Part shown: piece by piece, positions 27,292 to 36,239 of the stretch
Numbering within the stretch: position 1 is the stretch's first letter
Layout: each line of letters starts with the position of its first letter
Source: DATENM01 sp045807725
GTDB taxonomy: Bacteria; Acidobacteriota; Blastocatellia; UBA7656
Assembly (NCBI GenBank): GCA_045807725.1
Contig: JBJMGV010000072.1
Coordinates: 62,001-126,000, forward strand
Direction: 5' to 3'
DNA: 64,000 nucleotides
The notes under the pieces: generated by a model
Databases searched by the model: none
What the model was told of the DNA's origin: nothing
Seen by the model: the letters and a program-made list of their open reading frames with translations, nothing else
Translations under genes and position numbers: made by a program

Positions 27292-27849
27292 ATGAGCACA
27301 ACCACCCGCTGGACATCCGCTGACCTCGAACTGCTGCCCGATGACGGCAAGCGTTACGAGATCATTGATGGAGAGCTGCATATGTCGAAACAACCTCACT
27401 GGTATCATCAGGCTGCCTGCTTCAATCTTGGCTTTCAGCTTGAGTTGTGGAATCAGCAATCCAAGTTGGGACAGGTGAGTATAGCGCCGGGCGTTATCTT
27501 TGCCGATGACGATGACGTTGCGCCGGATGTGGTCTGGATTAGCAATGATCGTCTCGCCACTGCGCTTGAAGAAGATGGCAAGCTGCACGTCGCTCCCGAA
27601 TTAGTCGTCGAAGTCCTCTCATCAGGCAGCGCCAACGAGCGGCGCGACCGCAAGCTCAAGCTTGAGCTTTACTCGCGGCACGGGGTCAGCGAATACTGGA
27701 TCGTCAATTGGCGGACGCGGCAGATCGAACTCTACCGCAGAGAGCAGGCGCAGCTTAAACACCTTGCCACGTTGTTCGATACCGATAAGCTGGAATCGCC
27801 GCTGCTGCCGGGATTCTCTTGCCCGGTCGCGTCGCTGTTCGCAAAATGA
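27292..27849 (+). CDS. Uma2 family protein (copy 2)
   Basis: 185 residues with the Uma2 pattern: YEIIDGELHMSKQPHWYHQ, APDVVWI, LVVEVLSSGSANERRDRKLKL and ELYSRHGVSEYWIV. The start at 27292 follows AGGAGA. It separates the two paralogous aldehyde dehydrogenase genes, which looks like a late insertion of a single gene into an operon. Confidence 0.88.
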   Translation: MSTTTRWTSADLELLPDDGKRYEIIDGELHMSKQPHWYHQAACFNLGFQLELWNQQSKLGQVSIAPGVIFADDDDVAPDVVWISNDRLATALEEDGKLHVAPELVVEVLSSGSANERRDRKLKLELYSRHGVSEYWIVNWRTRQIELYRREQAQLKHLATLFDTDKLESPLLPGFSCPVASLFAK

Positions 27850-27885
27850 ACAAGGCTATCTTTACAGAGTTATCGGAGAACCATC

Positions 27886-29328
27886 ATGGCTCAAATGCTG
27901 ATCGGCGGCGAGTGGGTAGGCTCGCGTAGCGGAGATTACACAGAGGTGATGAACCCGGCGACCGGCGAGGCGGTTGACACTGCGCCGCGCGGCACTGCCG
28001 AAGACGCCCGCGAGGCCATTGACAATGCGCGCGAAGCGTTCGCCGTCTGGAGCGAATGGACGCAGGCCAAACGCGCCGACGTGCTGCGCCGCGCCGTCGC
28101 GCTCTTTCACGCCAACGAAAAAGAATTGGCGACGCTGCTCACCAAAGAGCAGGGCAAGCCGTTGCGCGAAGCGATGCTCGAAATCCGCCGCTTTGCCCAC
28201 ACGATTGAATACTACGCGGGCCTGGGCAAGAACATTCGCGGCGGCTACATCCCGCAGATAGACGAGAACAAGTACGGCCTGATTATCAAGCGACCGCTGG
28301 GCGTCGTCGGCGCAATCGTGCCCTGGAATTTTCCCGTCTCGCTGATGGGCAACAAGATCGGCCCGGCCCTGCTTGCCGGCAACACGATGGTCATCAAGCC
28401 CGCCGAGACAACGCCGCTAACGGACCTTCGCGTTGTCGCCCTCTTCCTCGAAGCCGGCTTGCCCAGAGGCGTGATGAACGTCGTCACCGGGCAAGGGTCT
28501 GTGGTCGGCAACGAGATTGTAACCAATCCTACGGTTCGCAAGATTGGCTTCACCGGCTCGACCGAAGTCGGGCGGCGCGTGATGGCCTCCGCCGCGCAGA
28601 CGATCAAGCGCGTCACGCTTGAGTTGGGCGGCTCGGACCCGATGATCGTCTGCGACGACGCGGACGTTGACGAAGCGGCGAAGGCGGCGGCGGTGGGCCG
28701 TTTCTTCAACTGCGGCCAGGCTTGTTTGGCCATCAAGCGGCTCTACTTGTTCGACTCAATCGCCGACGCGTTCATCGACAAGCTGGCGGCGCGCGTCAAG
28801 AAGCTGCGTGTCGGCAACGGCTTTGCCGAAGGCACGATGCTAGGCCCGCTGCACAGCGAATCGCAGCGCGACGAGATTGAATCACAGGTGCAGGATGCGG
28901 TTGATCGCGGCGCGCGCGTGCTGGTTGGCGGCGACCGTCTGCGTGGTGAGGCGTATGACAACGGCCACTTCTACGCGCCGACGCTGCTGACGGACGTGCC
29001 CGAAGACGCCCGCGTTGCGACCGAAGAAGTCTTTGGGCCGGCGCTGCCAATCTTCCGCGTCGGCTCGCTCGACGAAGCCATCGAGAAGGCCAACAACTCA
29101 ATCTATGGCCTTGGCTCTTCGATCTGGACCAACGACCTGACGCGCGCCACCCGCGCCGCCGAGCGCATTGAAGCGGGCTACACGTGGATCAACTCGGCGC
29201 AGATTATCTACGACGAATTGCCCTTCGGCGGCTTCAAGCAGAGCGGCTATGGCAAAGAGCACGGCATCGAGGCGCTCGATTATTACACCGAGACGAAGGC
29301 CGTCGTCGTCGCCACAAAGGAAAAGTAG
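27886..29328 (+). CDS. NAD(P)-dependent aldehyde dehydrogenase, paralog 2
   Basis: 480 residues with Glu246 in LELGGSDP and Cys280 in NCGQACLAIKR, at the same residue numbers as paralog 1. The cofactor region VPWNFPVSLMGNKIGPALLAG and the C-terminal PFGGFKQSGYGKEHG are intact. A 62-nt block around Glu246 is almost identical to paralog 1, far more than the flanks. Preceded by a GGAG site. Confidence 0.9.
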   Translation: MAQMLIGGEWVGSRSGDYTEVMNPATGEAVDTAPRGTAEDAREAIDNAREAFAVWSEWTQAKRADVLRRAVALFHANEKELATLLTKEQGKPLREAMLEIRRFAHTIEYYAGLGKNIRGGYIPQIDENKYGLIIKRPLGVVGAIVPWNFPVSLMGNKIGPALLAGNTMVIKPAETTPLTDLRVVALFLEAGLPRGVMNVVTGQGSVVGNEIVTNPTVRKIGFTGSTEVGRRVMASAAQTIKRVTLELGGSDPMIVCDDADVDEAAKAAAVGRFFNCGQACLAIKRLYLFDSIADAFIDKLAARVKKLRVGNGFAEGTMLGPLHSESQRDEIESQVQDAVDRGARVLVGGDRLRGEAYDNGHFYAPTLLTDVPEDARVATEEVFGPALPIFRVGSLDEAIEKANNSIYGLGSSIWTNDLTRATRAAERIEAGYTWINSAQIIYDELPFGGFKQSGYGKEHGIEALDYYTETKAVVVATKEK

Positions 29329-29435
29329 ACAGGAAGCAGGAGGCAGGAGGCAGTTCTCTGAATCGTGAATACCGTGTTGCCTCACAGCCGATCATAAATC
29401 AGTTCCTGACTGCCTACTGCTTCCTGCCTACTGCT
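29326..29435. repeat. GGAAGCAGG-type inverted repeat upstream of crotonase 2
   Basis: The left arm ACAGGAAGCAGGAGGCAGG starts at the TAG stop of the aldehyde dehydrogenase. The right arm TGCCTACTGCTTCCTGCC ends near 29430. It leaves only about 14 nt before the next ATG. Confidence 0.7.
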
Positions 29436-29441
29436 TACTAT
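29436..29441 (+). promoter_or_regulatory. Possible -10 box 7 nt before an ATG (leaderless start?)
   Basis: TACTAT is followed by a 7-nt gap and then the ATG at 29449, with no Shine-Dalgarno sequence. Transcription from this box would begin at or next to the ATG. The mtgA gene has the same geometry. No convincing -35 box is visible. Confidence 0.3.
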
Positions 29442-29448
29442 CTTGCTT

Positions 29449-30231
29449 ATGGAATACCAGACGCTACTCTACGAGTTGAAAGATCGCGTTGCGACGATTA
29501 CCTTCAACCGCCCCGACCGGCTCAACGCCATCAACGAAGCGATGCGCGAAGATTTCGCTCGATTGTTCGACGAGATTCAAACGAACGAAGAGATCGGCGT
29601 GATCGTCTTCACCGGCGCGGGCCGTGCCTTCTCGGCGGGCGGCGACATCGAATACTTCGAGCGCGATTGGAACACGACGCGCTTCCGCGCCGAGAACCAC
29701 CGGCTGACGCAGTTCTTCGACGAGCTTGAGTTGATTGAAAAGCCCGTCATCGCCGCGATCAATGGCCCTTGCACCGGCGCGGGCTTGCAGATCACGCTGT
29801 CGTGCGACCTGCGCATTGCGTCGGATCAGGCGAAGTTCGGCTTCCGCGAAAACAACATCGGCTTGATCCCCGGCGCGGGCGGCTGCTCGCGGCTCGTCAA
29901 GCTGATCGGCTACGGTAAGGCGAAAGAGTTGATCTTCACGGGCGAGATGCTCCCGGCTACGGAAGCCGAGCGCATCGGCCTGATCAATCGGGTTGTGCCG
30001 CACGACGAGTTGATGAATCACGTGCGGCAGTTGGCCGAGCACCTGCTGACCCGCGCCCCCGAAGCGTTGGGATTGGCCAAGCGATTGTTATGGCACGCGG
30101 TGACGAGCGACTTTGCGACGGGTCGCATGCTCGAAGCCCTCGCGCAGAGCGTGTTGATCAAATCCGACGACCACCGCGAAGGCATCCGCGCCTTTCGTGA
30201 GAAGCGCAAGCCGCAATTCAAAGGCGAGTGA
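29449..30231 (+). CDS. Enoyl-CoA hydratase/isomerase family, paralog 2
   Basis: A 260-residue crotonase. The oxyanion loop AFSAGGDIEYF is present, but the first catalytic Glu of hydratases is Gln (CTGAGLQITLSCD). The second acidic site is a Glu in FGFRENNIGLIPGAGG. A single-acid active site fits an isomerase or another crotonase reaction more than a standard hydratase. The start at 29449 has no ribosome site; a TTG 6 nt upstream is an alternative. Confidence 0.82.
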   Translation: MEYQTLLYELKDRVATITFNRPDRLNAINEAMREDFARLFDEIQTNEEIGVIVFTGAGRAFSAGGDIEYFERDWNTTRFRAENHRLTQFFDELELIEKPVIAAINGPCTGAGLQITLSCDLRIASDQAKFGFRENNIGLIPGAGGCSRLVKLIGYGKAKELIFTGEMLPATEAERIGLINRVVPHDELMNHVRQLAEHLLTRAPEALGLAKRLLWHAVTSDFATGRMLEALAQSVLIKSDDHREGIRAFREKRKPQFKGE

Positions 30232-30240
30232 TAGCTGACG

Positions 30241-31032
30241 ATGGCATTCGATAACATCCTCTTCGATCACGTCGGCGCGGTGGCGCGCATCACGCTCAAC
30301 CGGCCCGAAAAGCTCAACGCTTTTGTCGGCACGATGCGCGAAGAGATTTACGAAGCGCTGTGCCTGTGCGAAGCCGAAGAGGTGCGCGCCGTTGTCATCA
30401 CCGGCACGGGCAAGGGCTTCTGCGTCGGTGCGGACGTGCGCTTTCTGGCCGAGGTTCGCAACACGAACGACGCGGCGTCGCTTGCCCGCGTGCTGAAACT
30501 GGCGCGTGACATAGTGAGCAAGATATGCGAGCTGCCGAAGCCGGTCATTGCTTCGATCAACGGCGCGACCGCCGGCGGCGGCATCAACCTGGCGCTCGCC
30601 TGCGACGTTCGCGTGGCAAGCGACCGCGCGACATTCGGCGAGACGTTCATTCGGTTGGGCCTGCACCCGGACTGGGGCGGGACGTTCTTTCTGCCGCGAC
30701 TGGCGGGCACAGCAGCGGCCATCGAGATGATGATGAGCGGTGATGTCATCAACGCGGCGGAGGCTTACCGGCTTGGCTTAGTGAATCGGGTCGTCGCTCA
30801 CGACGAACTGGAAGCCGCGACATCGGAGATGGCCGAACGCTTCACGCGCAACTCGCCGCTCATCAACGCAATGATCAAGCGCGCCGTTTATCAGAGCCTC
30901 AACGCGACGTTCGATGAGATGCTCGATGTTGAAACCGCCGCGCAGAAAGCTTGCTTCGACCTCGATGATTCTGCCGAAGGGTTGAATGCGTTTCTGGAAA
31001 AACGTCAGCCTCAATTCAACCGAAACGAATAA
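30241..31032 (+). CDS. PaaG-like crotonase, paralog 3
   Basis: 263 residues. The usual first Glu is replaced by Asn (AGGGINLALACD), and the second site reads GLHPDWGGTFFLPRL. The PDWGGT sequence is typical of PaaG/epoxyphenylacetyl-CoA isomerase-like and other enoyl-CoA isomerases, where an Asp is catalytic. It begins 9 nt after paralog 2, so the genes are cotranscribed. The reaction may be double-bond movement during beta-oxidation. Confidence 0.82.
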   Translation: MAFDNILFDHVGAVARITLNRPEKLNAFVGTMREEIYEALCLCEAEEVRAVVITGTGKGFCVGADVRFLAEVRNTNDAASLARVLKLARDIVSKICELPKPVIASINGATAGGGINLALACDVRVASDRATFGETFIRLGLHPDWGGTFFLPRLAGTAAAIEMMMSGDVINAAEAYRLGLVNRVVAHDELEAATSEMAERFTRNSPLINAMIKRAVYQSLNATFDEMLDVETAAQKACFDLDDSAEGLNAFLEKRQPQFNRNE

Positions 31033-31035
31033 ACT

Positions 31036-31887
31036 ATGTCAATTGAAACTATCGCGGTGATCGGCGCAGGCACGATGGGACACGGCATCGCGCAGGTGGC
31101 GGCGCAGGCCGGTTACGCGGTCGTGCTCCACGACGTGAATGATGAGTTGGTGACGCGCGGCCTGGCGCGCATTGACGACAATTTGAAGAAGGGAATCGAG
31201 CGCGGCAAGCTCACCGAAGAGGCGCGCAGCGCGGCGCTCTCACGCATTCGCACCACCACGTCGCTCGAAGAGACTGCCGCCGCCGATCTCATCATCGAGG
31301 CGGTGATTGAAAAGCTTGAAGCCAAGCGCGATCTCTTCAAGCGACTCGACCCGCTTTGCAAATCTGAAACGGTGCTGGCGACCAACACGTCATCGCTCAG
31401 CATTGCCGACATCGCCGAGGCGACCGCGCGCACCGACCGCGTCATCGGCATGCACTTCTTCAATCCCGTTCACTTGATGAAGCTGATCGAAGTCGTCGTC
31501 GCGCCGTCCACGTCACAATCGACACTCGATGCGGCGCTTGCGGTCGCCGCGCGCGTCGGCAAAGAGGCCATCGTCGTTAAAGACGTGCCCGGCTTTGCGA
31601 CCAGTCGGCTCGGCGTGGCGCTCGGACTCGAAGCGATGCGTATGCTCGAACAGCAGGTCGCCAGCGCCGCAGACATTGATAAAGCGATGGCGCTGGGCTA
31701 CAACCACCCGATGGGGCCTTTGCGGCTGACCGACCTCGTGGGCTTAGACATTCGTCTGAACATCGCCGAGTACCTGTTTGAAAAACTCAGTTCCGAAGTC
31801 TTTCGCCCGCCCGACATCCTGCGGCGCAAAGTTGCTGAAGGCAAGCTCGGCAAGAAGACGGGCGAGGGATTCTACAAATGGGAGTAG
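31036..31887 (+). CDS. 3-hydroxyacyl-CoA (3-hydroxybutyryl-CoA) dehydrogenase
   Basis: 283 residues, the usual length of Hbd/PaaH enzymes. The N-terminus has the NAD motif IGAGTMGHGIAQVAA and the acidic DVND end of strand 2. ATNTSSLSIADIA and the catalytic HFFNPVHLMKLIEVV follow, then DVPGFATSRL and NHPMGPLRLTDLVG in the C-terminal dimerisation domain. It oxidises 3-hydroxyacyl-CoA to 3-ketoacyl-CoA. Only 3 nt separate it from paralog 3. Confidence 0.9.
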   Translation: MSIETIAVIGAGTMGHGIAQVAAQAGYAVVLHDVNDELVTRGLARIDDNLKKGIERGKLTEEARSAALSRIRTTTSLEETAAADLIIEAVIEKLEAKRDLFKRLDPLCKSETVLATNTSSLSIADIAEATARTDRVIGMHFFNPVHLMKLIEVVVAPSTSQSTLDAALAVAARVGKEAIVVKDVPGFATSRLGVALGLEAMRMLEQQVASAADIDKAMALGYNHPMGPLRLTDLVGLDIRLNIAEYLFEKLSSEVFRPPDILRRKVAEGKLGKKTGEGFYKWE

Positions 31888-31898
31888 AAGGAGGAATG

Positions 31899-32678
31899 AT
31901 GGCCTTTGAAAACATACTCATCGAGAAACGTGGTCGGGTGGCGATACTGACGATCAACCGACCGGACAAGCTCAATGCGTTGAACATTCCGACGCGCAAC
32001 GAGATTCTCGCCGCTTTCGATCAACTCGAAAAGGACGACGAGGTGCGCGTCGTTGTCATCACCGGCGCGGGCGAGAAAGCCTTCATCGCCGGCGCGGACA
32101 TCAACGAGTTCGCTGGTATGACGGCGGTGGCGCAGCGCGCCGTGATGAAAGGGCGTCGTGCCTTTGACGCGGTTGAGGATTTCCCGAAGCCGGTGATTGC
32201 GATGATCAATGGCTTCGCGCTCGGCGGCGGCTGCGAGCTGGCGATGGCTTGTGACATTCGCATCGCCTCGGCGAAGGCTAAACTCGGCCAGCCTGAAATC
32301 AAGCTCGGCATCATACCGGGCGGCGGCGGCACGCAGCGGCTCACGCGGCTGGTCGGCGAGGGCAAGGCGATGGAATTGATCCTGACCGGCGATATGGTCA
32401 GCGCCGAAGAGGCGCAAGCTCTGGGGCTGGTCAACCGCGTCGTCGCGGCTGAAGAGTTAGAGGCAGCGACGATGGAGATGGCTAACAAGATCGCCGAGAT
32501 GAGTCCCGTCGCGCTGGCGATGGCGAAGGCGGCTGTGAAGGGCGCGGCGCGGCTGGACCTGCGCGCCGGTCTGGACACGGAAGTGGACCTGTTCGCGCTC
32601 TGCTTTTCAAGCGAAGACAAGGAAGAGGGCGTGCGCGCTTTTCTTGAGAAGCGCAAGCCGGAGTTCAAGGGCCGTTAG
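31899..32678 (+). CDS. Enoyl-CoA hydratase, paralog 4 (crotonase type)
   Basis: 259 residues with both catalytic glutamates: ALGGGCELAMACD and LGQPEIKLGIIPGGGGTQRL. This is the closest of the four to classical crotonase (Ech/Crt). AAGGAGG at 31888-31894 lies 4 nt before the ATG at 31899; an ATG at 31896 is too close. It closes the fatty-acid run, right after the dehydrogenase that uses its product. Confidence 0.9.
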   Translation: MAFENILIEKRGRVAILTINRPDKLNALNIPTRNEILAAFDQLEKDDEVRVVVITGAGEKAFIAGADINEFAGMTAVAQRAVMKGRRAFDAVEDFPKPVIAMINGFALGGGCELAMACDIRIASAKAKLGQPEIKLGIIPGGGGTQRLTRLVGEGKAMELILTGDMVSAEEAQALGLVNRVVAAEELEAATMEMANKIAEMSPVALAMAKAAVKGAARLDLRAGLDTEVDLFALCFSSEDKEEGVRAFLEKRKPEFKGR

Positions 32679-32692
32679 CCAGAGCAGGCGAA

Positions 32693-32753
32693 GACTGCCA
32701 GGCATCGCATCGGGCGACGACCGCCCACATCAATACATCTGGCCCTGGCAGTC
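32693..32753. terminator. Convergent stem-loop
   Basis: GACTGCCAGG at 32693-32702 pairs perfectly with CCTGGCAGTC at 32744-32753, and an inner GGGCG/CGCCC pair lies between them. The right arm is inside the last codons of the minus-strand patatin gene. It probably serves both converging operons. Confidence 0.5.
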
Positions 32754-35700
32754 TCGCAGATGGCACGCCGCGATATGATCCCTGAGCAGAAAGAAATCGG
32801 GGATGACTTTAGTTGCGTCAAACTGGTCGAACTCTGGATTGCCTTTTTTCCAATCCTTCAGGATGGTGTCGATAACGTATGAGCCGAGCGCGCGGTAACT
32901 CTCCAACTGTGACTCGCTGAAGAATTGGTCGGCGGTCGATTCATGCGGAAAGCCCAGGTTGGCTTTCGCATACTGATAAATGTCGCGCGGCTCGTTTTCA
33001 TAGAAAGCCGGCTTGATGTAAATCACGATGCCATCTTCGGCGGCATTGGCCGGCGGGTCCGAATGATCGAAGTTCTCGGCGGGCGGCGGATTGTCAACGC
33101 ACGAATACTTGATCCTGCCGATGGCGCAATAGCGGCCTTTGCGGTTGCGGCTCTCGTCGTCGCTGCGCGCATAGATGCAAATGGGCGGGTCGAATTCAAC
33201 GGGCACGCCGAGATCGATTCTGATCTTGCGGACAGCGTTGCCGAGGTCTTCAAATGAGCAACCGGGGTCCTGGCCGGCATCGCTGATGATGATGAAGTGG
33301 CAGCGACGCAGCACCATTTCGTAAAGGCCGAGGTTTTCAAAGTGGCCGCCGTCCGACAGGTAGATGTAAGGGCTCTTGTCGTCGGTCAGCCCCAGCGTCT
33401 CGGCGATAATCGGTTGCACAGAGACTTTGGGCGCATCCAGGTAAAACGTGTCGTCACCGGCTTCGCCTGTATTGCCGAGCCACCAGCCTAGCCGCACGTT
33501 GAAAAGCGATAACAGGAAGGTGATGAAGGGCGACGAGTGATAGCCCATATTCGGGCTGGCCGCCGCGCCCGATATGGTGATGGCTGTGCCCAGCGAGATG
33601 CCGTTGGGCGTGTCGTCATAATGCGTTCCGCCGTAATACCTTTCGCGCTTGTGCCCCTGCGCCGGATACTCTGTGCGGCGGTATTGCAGGTGGCTGCTGC
33701 CGGCGTGCAGCGGCGATACCGTGAAGCTCTCGGCCTGCCGCTGCTGCCAGGCGAGCTTATCACCGCTGACCAGATTCAACGCCATATTGACGACGTGCAG
33801 CAGTTTCCTTCTCGCCGCATCGGCCTTCTTATTCGGCCACATCTCGTGCATCTGCACGTTATCGTTCTCATCAAACCCGGTGAACATATTCGGGTAACGC
33901 TTGTCGTTCGACGCGCCCAGGTAGGCGCGGATCAGGCGATTGCGATACATCGCGTGCAGCGAGAACTTGTTGGTGTTGATGAACCTCGCCATAATCAGGC
34001 CGCCGGTGATGAAGGCGGCGGTCAGAGCCACGACGTACCACCATTGCGAATCGCGCACGACGGCCAGATGGGCGAAGACGCCATTGCCCCAGTTCTGCGA
34101 GATGGGCGTGACATTCGAGAAATAATTCCAATCGATGAGCGACAGCTTATCGGCGAGCCAGCGATCCAGCAGCGTGATTAAGACAGAGATGACGATGACG
34201 ATGAAGGCGGCAAAGATGGGCGCAGCAAACTTCAGCACGTAATTGCTGATCGTCGAGGAGAGCTTCGAGGCGTCCTTGCCTTTTTCATCGGCGGTCGTCT
34301 TGCTGCTGCGGCCAAGGAATAAGGTGATGACACCGGATATGCCGCCGAGCGACGAGATCGTAATCTTAGCTACAGAGAGCGCGACCGGGCCGTAGATCAC
34401 CAGCGGGCCAAGGATGCACCAGACGGCAGCGCCGATCAACACCCAGCCGCCGAAACGCGCCCACCATTCGCGGTCTTCATCAATCGTCCAGCGACTCGAA
34501 AGCCCGGCGAACAGGGTGACGACCAGCAGAAAGACGACGAGGTACAACGGCGCGGCGAACGAGACATACATCATCTCGTACCAGCCTTTGGCCTTGAGTG
34601 GCGCAAAGAGCTTGAAGGCGATCAGCCAGGCGGCCCAGCCTCCGAATGCGCCGGTCAGAATTACCAGGAGGGCTTCACGAAAGCCGTTCTTAAATCCTGC
34701 CGGTTGATCGGGGCGGGGTTCCGGCTTCAGACTGGAATGATTCTCTCGGTGAGACGCCTTCGACATCAGGCGCTGGATCAACCTGATGATGCCCCACCAG
34801 AACATGCCGCCGATATGAAGCAGGACGCCGTAAGCGACGAAGACCACCAGGCTATTGATGCCGCTGACCTGTGGGAGCCGGTGTCCTAGCGTGCTGACTA
34901 TTTCTTCTAGGTTATTAATGCCTTGATCGGAATTAATCGCCGAGTTGCACAGCCAGGCCCAAAACGTTGTCAAGGTGATGGCAGACAGGAGCAGGGGCGC
35001 GAGACACTTAATTAAAAAATTGGTCTGCCCGGCGCGCGAGCCATTGCTGGGCCGGTGCAGTCCCATGTAGCCAATCGCCGCCGCCGCCGACACAAAGCCA
35101 GTGATGAAGGAGACCCACAACAGGTAATGCCTGCCGTCGAGAGGAAGCTTGGTGACTGGCACGCCGACTCTTGGAATCATCAAGACGGCGGCGATCAGCG
35201 GAACCAGCACGAGCCAGTTCAATAGCAGATTTCTGAAGAAGGTCGAAACCAGCGTCCAGGTGTCTGCCGACAGGAAGCCGAGTTTGGGGCTGAGATAGTT
35301 GCTGTAATCGCGCAGATGACGAATCGGTTCCGGCTCCAGGTCGAGCTTGGACTTGGGTTGCTGATTGGCGAGGTCTTCCAGTACGCCTTCGATATGCCTG
35401 GGGTGGCGGTGAATCCAGGCCGAAAGCCAGCCGCCGAGATAGCCGCCGCCGGAAACCGTCGAGAGGTATTCAAACATTCCAAGCAGATTGAGCCGCGCCA
35501 GTCCCTGCAAGACGCCGAGGCCGAATGACGCGCTGCGGATGCCGCCGCCGGACAAACACATCGCCGCATGCTTCTGCGTGTGAATGTGCGCGTAGATGCC
35601 TGAGAGCGTTTCGTTGATCGGAAGAATATCGTTAGGATAAGCCTGTTCGAGCAGCAGGCGGTTGACGTAAAAAAGGTCTTTGCACTCCAGGCACTGCGTC

Positions 35701-36164
35701 TCCAGGTCTTTGACTGAATGAGTGATGCCCGCTTCTTTCAAGGCGTCTGCGGCAACGTCTCTGGCGAAATAACGATAGAGGTCCGGGTCCGCAAGAAAAG
35801 TGTTCAACTGCGCGATGAGCACCTCTTGCAGACTGTCAGGCGGCGGGTCTGGGCGGGCGTCGGCGTCCAGCGCGTCGTACTCCATAAGGGTGCAATCGGG
35901 CGATTGTTGTCGCGCCCGGATGATATAAGCTTTCAGCTCTCCCGGCGCTTTCGCCTCGACCTTGTTTCTGAAGTTGACTTCAAAGGGATCGGGCGCTTCG
36001 CTGGCCTTGATCGAATAGAGCTTGATGGCGAATCGGGCCGGGTCGGCGAGATGATCTTTATAAAAAGACCACGTCAGATACCGGCTAGGAAATGATCCGC
36101 CGTGAAAGCTCGTGTACTCTTCCCTGAGAACCTGAGTCAGGGGAATTGGCGCATAGTCTGACAT
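32730..36164 (-). CDS. Giant patatin-like phospholipase with multi-pass membrane insert
   Basis: 1144 residues. The patatin glycine-rich loop CLSGGGIRSASFG begins at Cys203, and the presumed nucleophile is Ser238 in TVSGGGYLGGW, 32 residues later, as in patatins. The catalytic Asp is Asp938 in SDGGHFENLGLYE. About 700 residues lie between the dyad members, and they contain about nine hydrophobic segments (roughly 305-750). Normal patatins hold Ser and Asp within 200 residues. It would hydrolyse acyl chains of membrane lipids at the membrane face. It is the last gene of a minus-strand group with three uncharacterised genes. Confidence 0.82.
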   Translation of the reverse strand: MSDYAPIPLTQVLREEYTSFHGGSFPSRYLTWSFYKDHLADPARFAIKLYSIKASEAPDPFEVNFRNKVEAKAPGELKAYIIRARQQSPDCTLMEYDALDADARPDPPPDSLQEVLIAQLNTFLADPDLYRYFARDVAADALKEAGITHSVKDLETQCLECKDLFYVNRLLLEQAYPNDILPINETLSGIYAHIHTQKHAAMCLSGGGIRSASFGLGVLQGLARLNLLGMFEYLSTVSGGGYLGGWLSAWIHRHPRHIEGVLEDLANQQPKSKLDLEPEPIRHLRDYSNYLSPKLGFLSADTWTLVSTFFRNLLLNWLVLVPLIAAVLMIPRVGVPVTKLPLDGRHYLLWVSFITGFVSAAAAIGYMGLHRPSNGSRAGQTNFLIKCLAPLLLSAITLTTFWAWLCNSAINSDQGINNLEEIVSTLGHRLPQVSGINSLVVFVAYGVLLHIGGMFWWGIIRLIQRLMSKASHRENHSSLKPEPRPDQPAGFKNGFREALLVILTGAFGGWAAWLIAFKLFAPLKAKGWYEMMYVSFAAPLYLVVFLLVVTLFAGLSSRWTIDEDREWWARFGGWVLIGAAVWCILGPLVIYGPVALSVAKITISSLGGISGVITLFLGRSSKTTADEKGKDASKLSSTISNYVLKFAAPIFAAFIVIVISVLITLLDRWLADKLSLIDWNYFSNVTPISQNWGNGVFAHLAVVRDSQWWYVVALTAAFITGGLIMARFINTNKFSLHAMYRNRLIRAYLGASNDKRYPNMFTGFDENDNVQMHEMWPNKKADAARRKLLHVVNMALNLVSGDKLAWQQRQAESFTVSPLHAGSSHLQYRRTEYPAQGHKRERYYGGTHYDDTPNGISLGTAITISGAAASPNMGYHSSPFITFLLSLFNVRLGWWLGNTGEAGDDTFYLDAPKVSVQPIIAETLGLTDDKSPYIYLSDGGHFENLGLYEMVLRRCHFIIISDAGQDPGCSFEDLGNAVRKIRIDLGVPVEFDPPICIYARSDDESRNRKGRYCAIGRIKYSCVDNPPPAENFDHSDPPANAAEDGIVIYIKPAFYENEPRDIYQYAKANLGFPHESTADQFFSESQLESYRALGSYVIDTILKDWKKGNPEFDQFDATKVIPDFFLLRDHIAACHLRDCQGQMY

Positions 36165-36239
36165 AACTTGCTCCGAGGGACAGAATTGAAACCGTCATTG
36201 ATCTACGACGCTTTTTCTGGGTGCAGGCACAGGTGACGG

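Noticed and set aside
26098..27588. 496-codon open frame on the minus strand
   Set aside because: Antisense shadow of the aldehyde dehydrogenase and part of Uma2 copy 2; no recognisable protein features.
32730..36164. CBASS-type phospholipase effector
   Set aside because: No CD-NTase, ubiquitin-like or other CBASS gene is adjacent, and the size and membrane insert do not match CapV.
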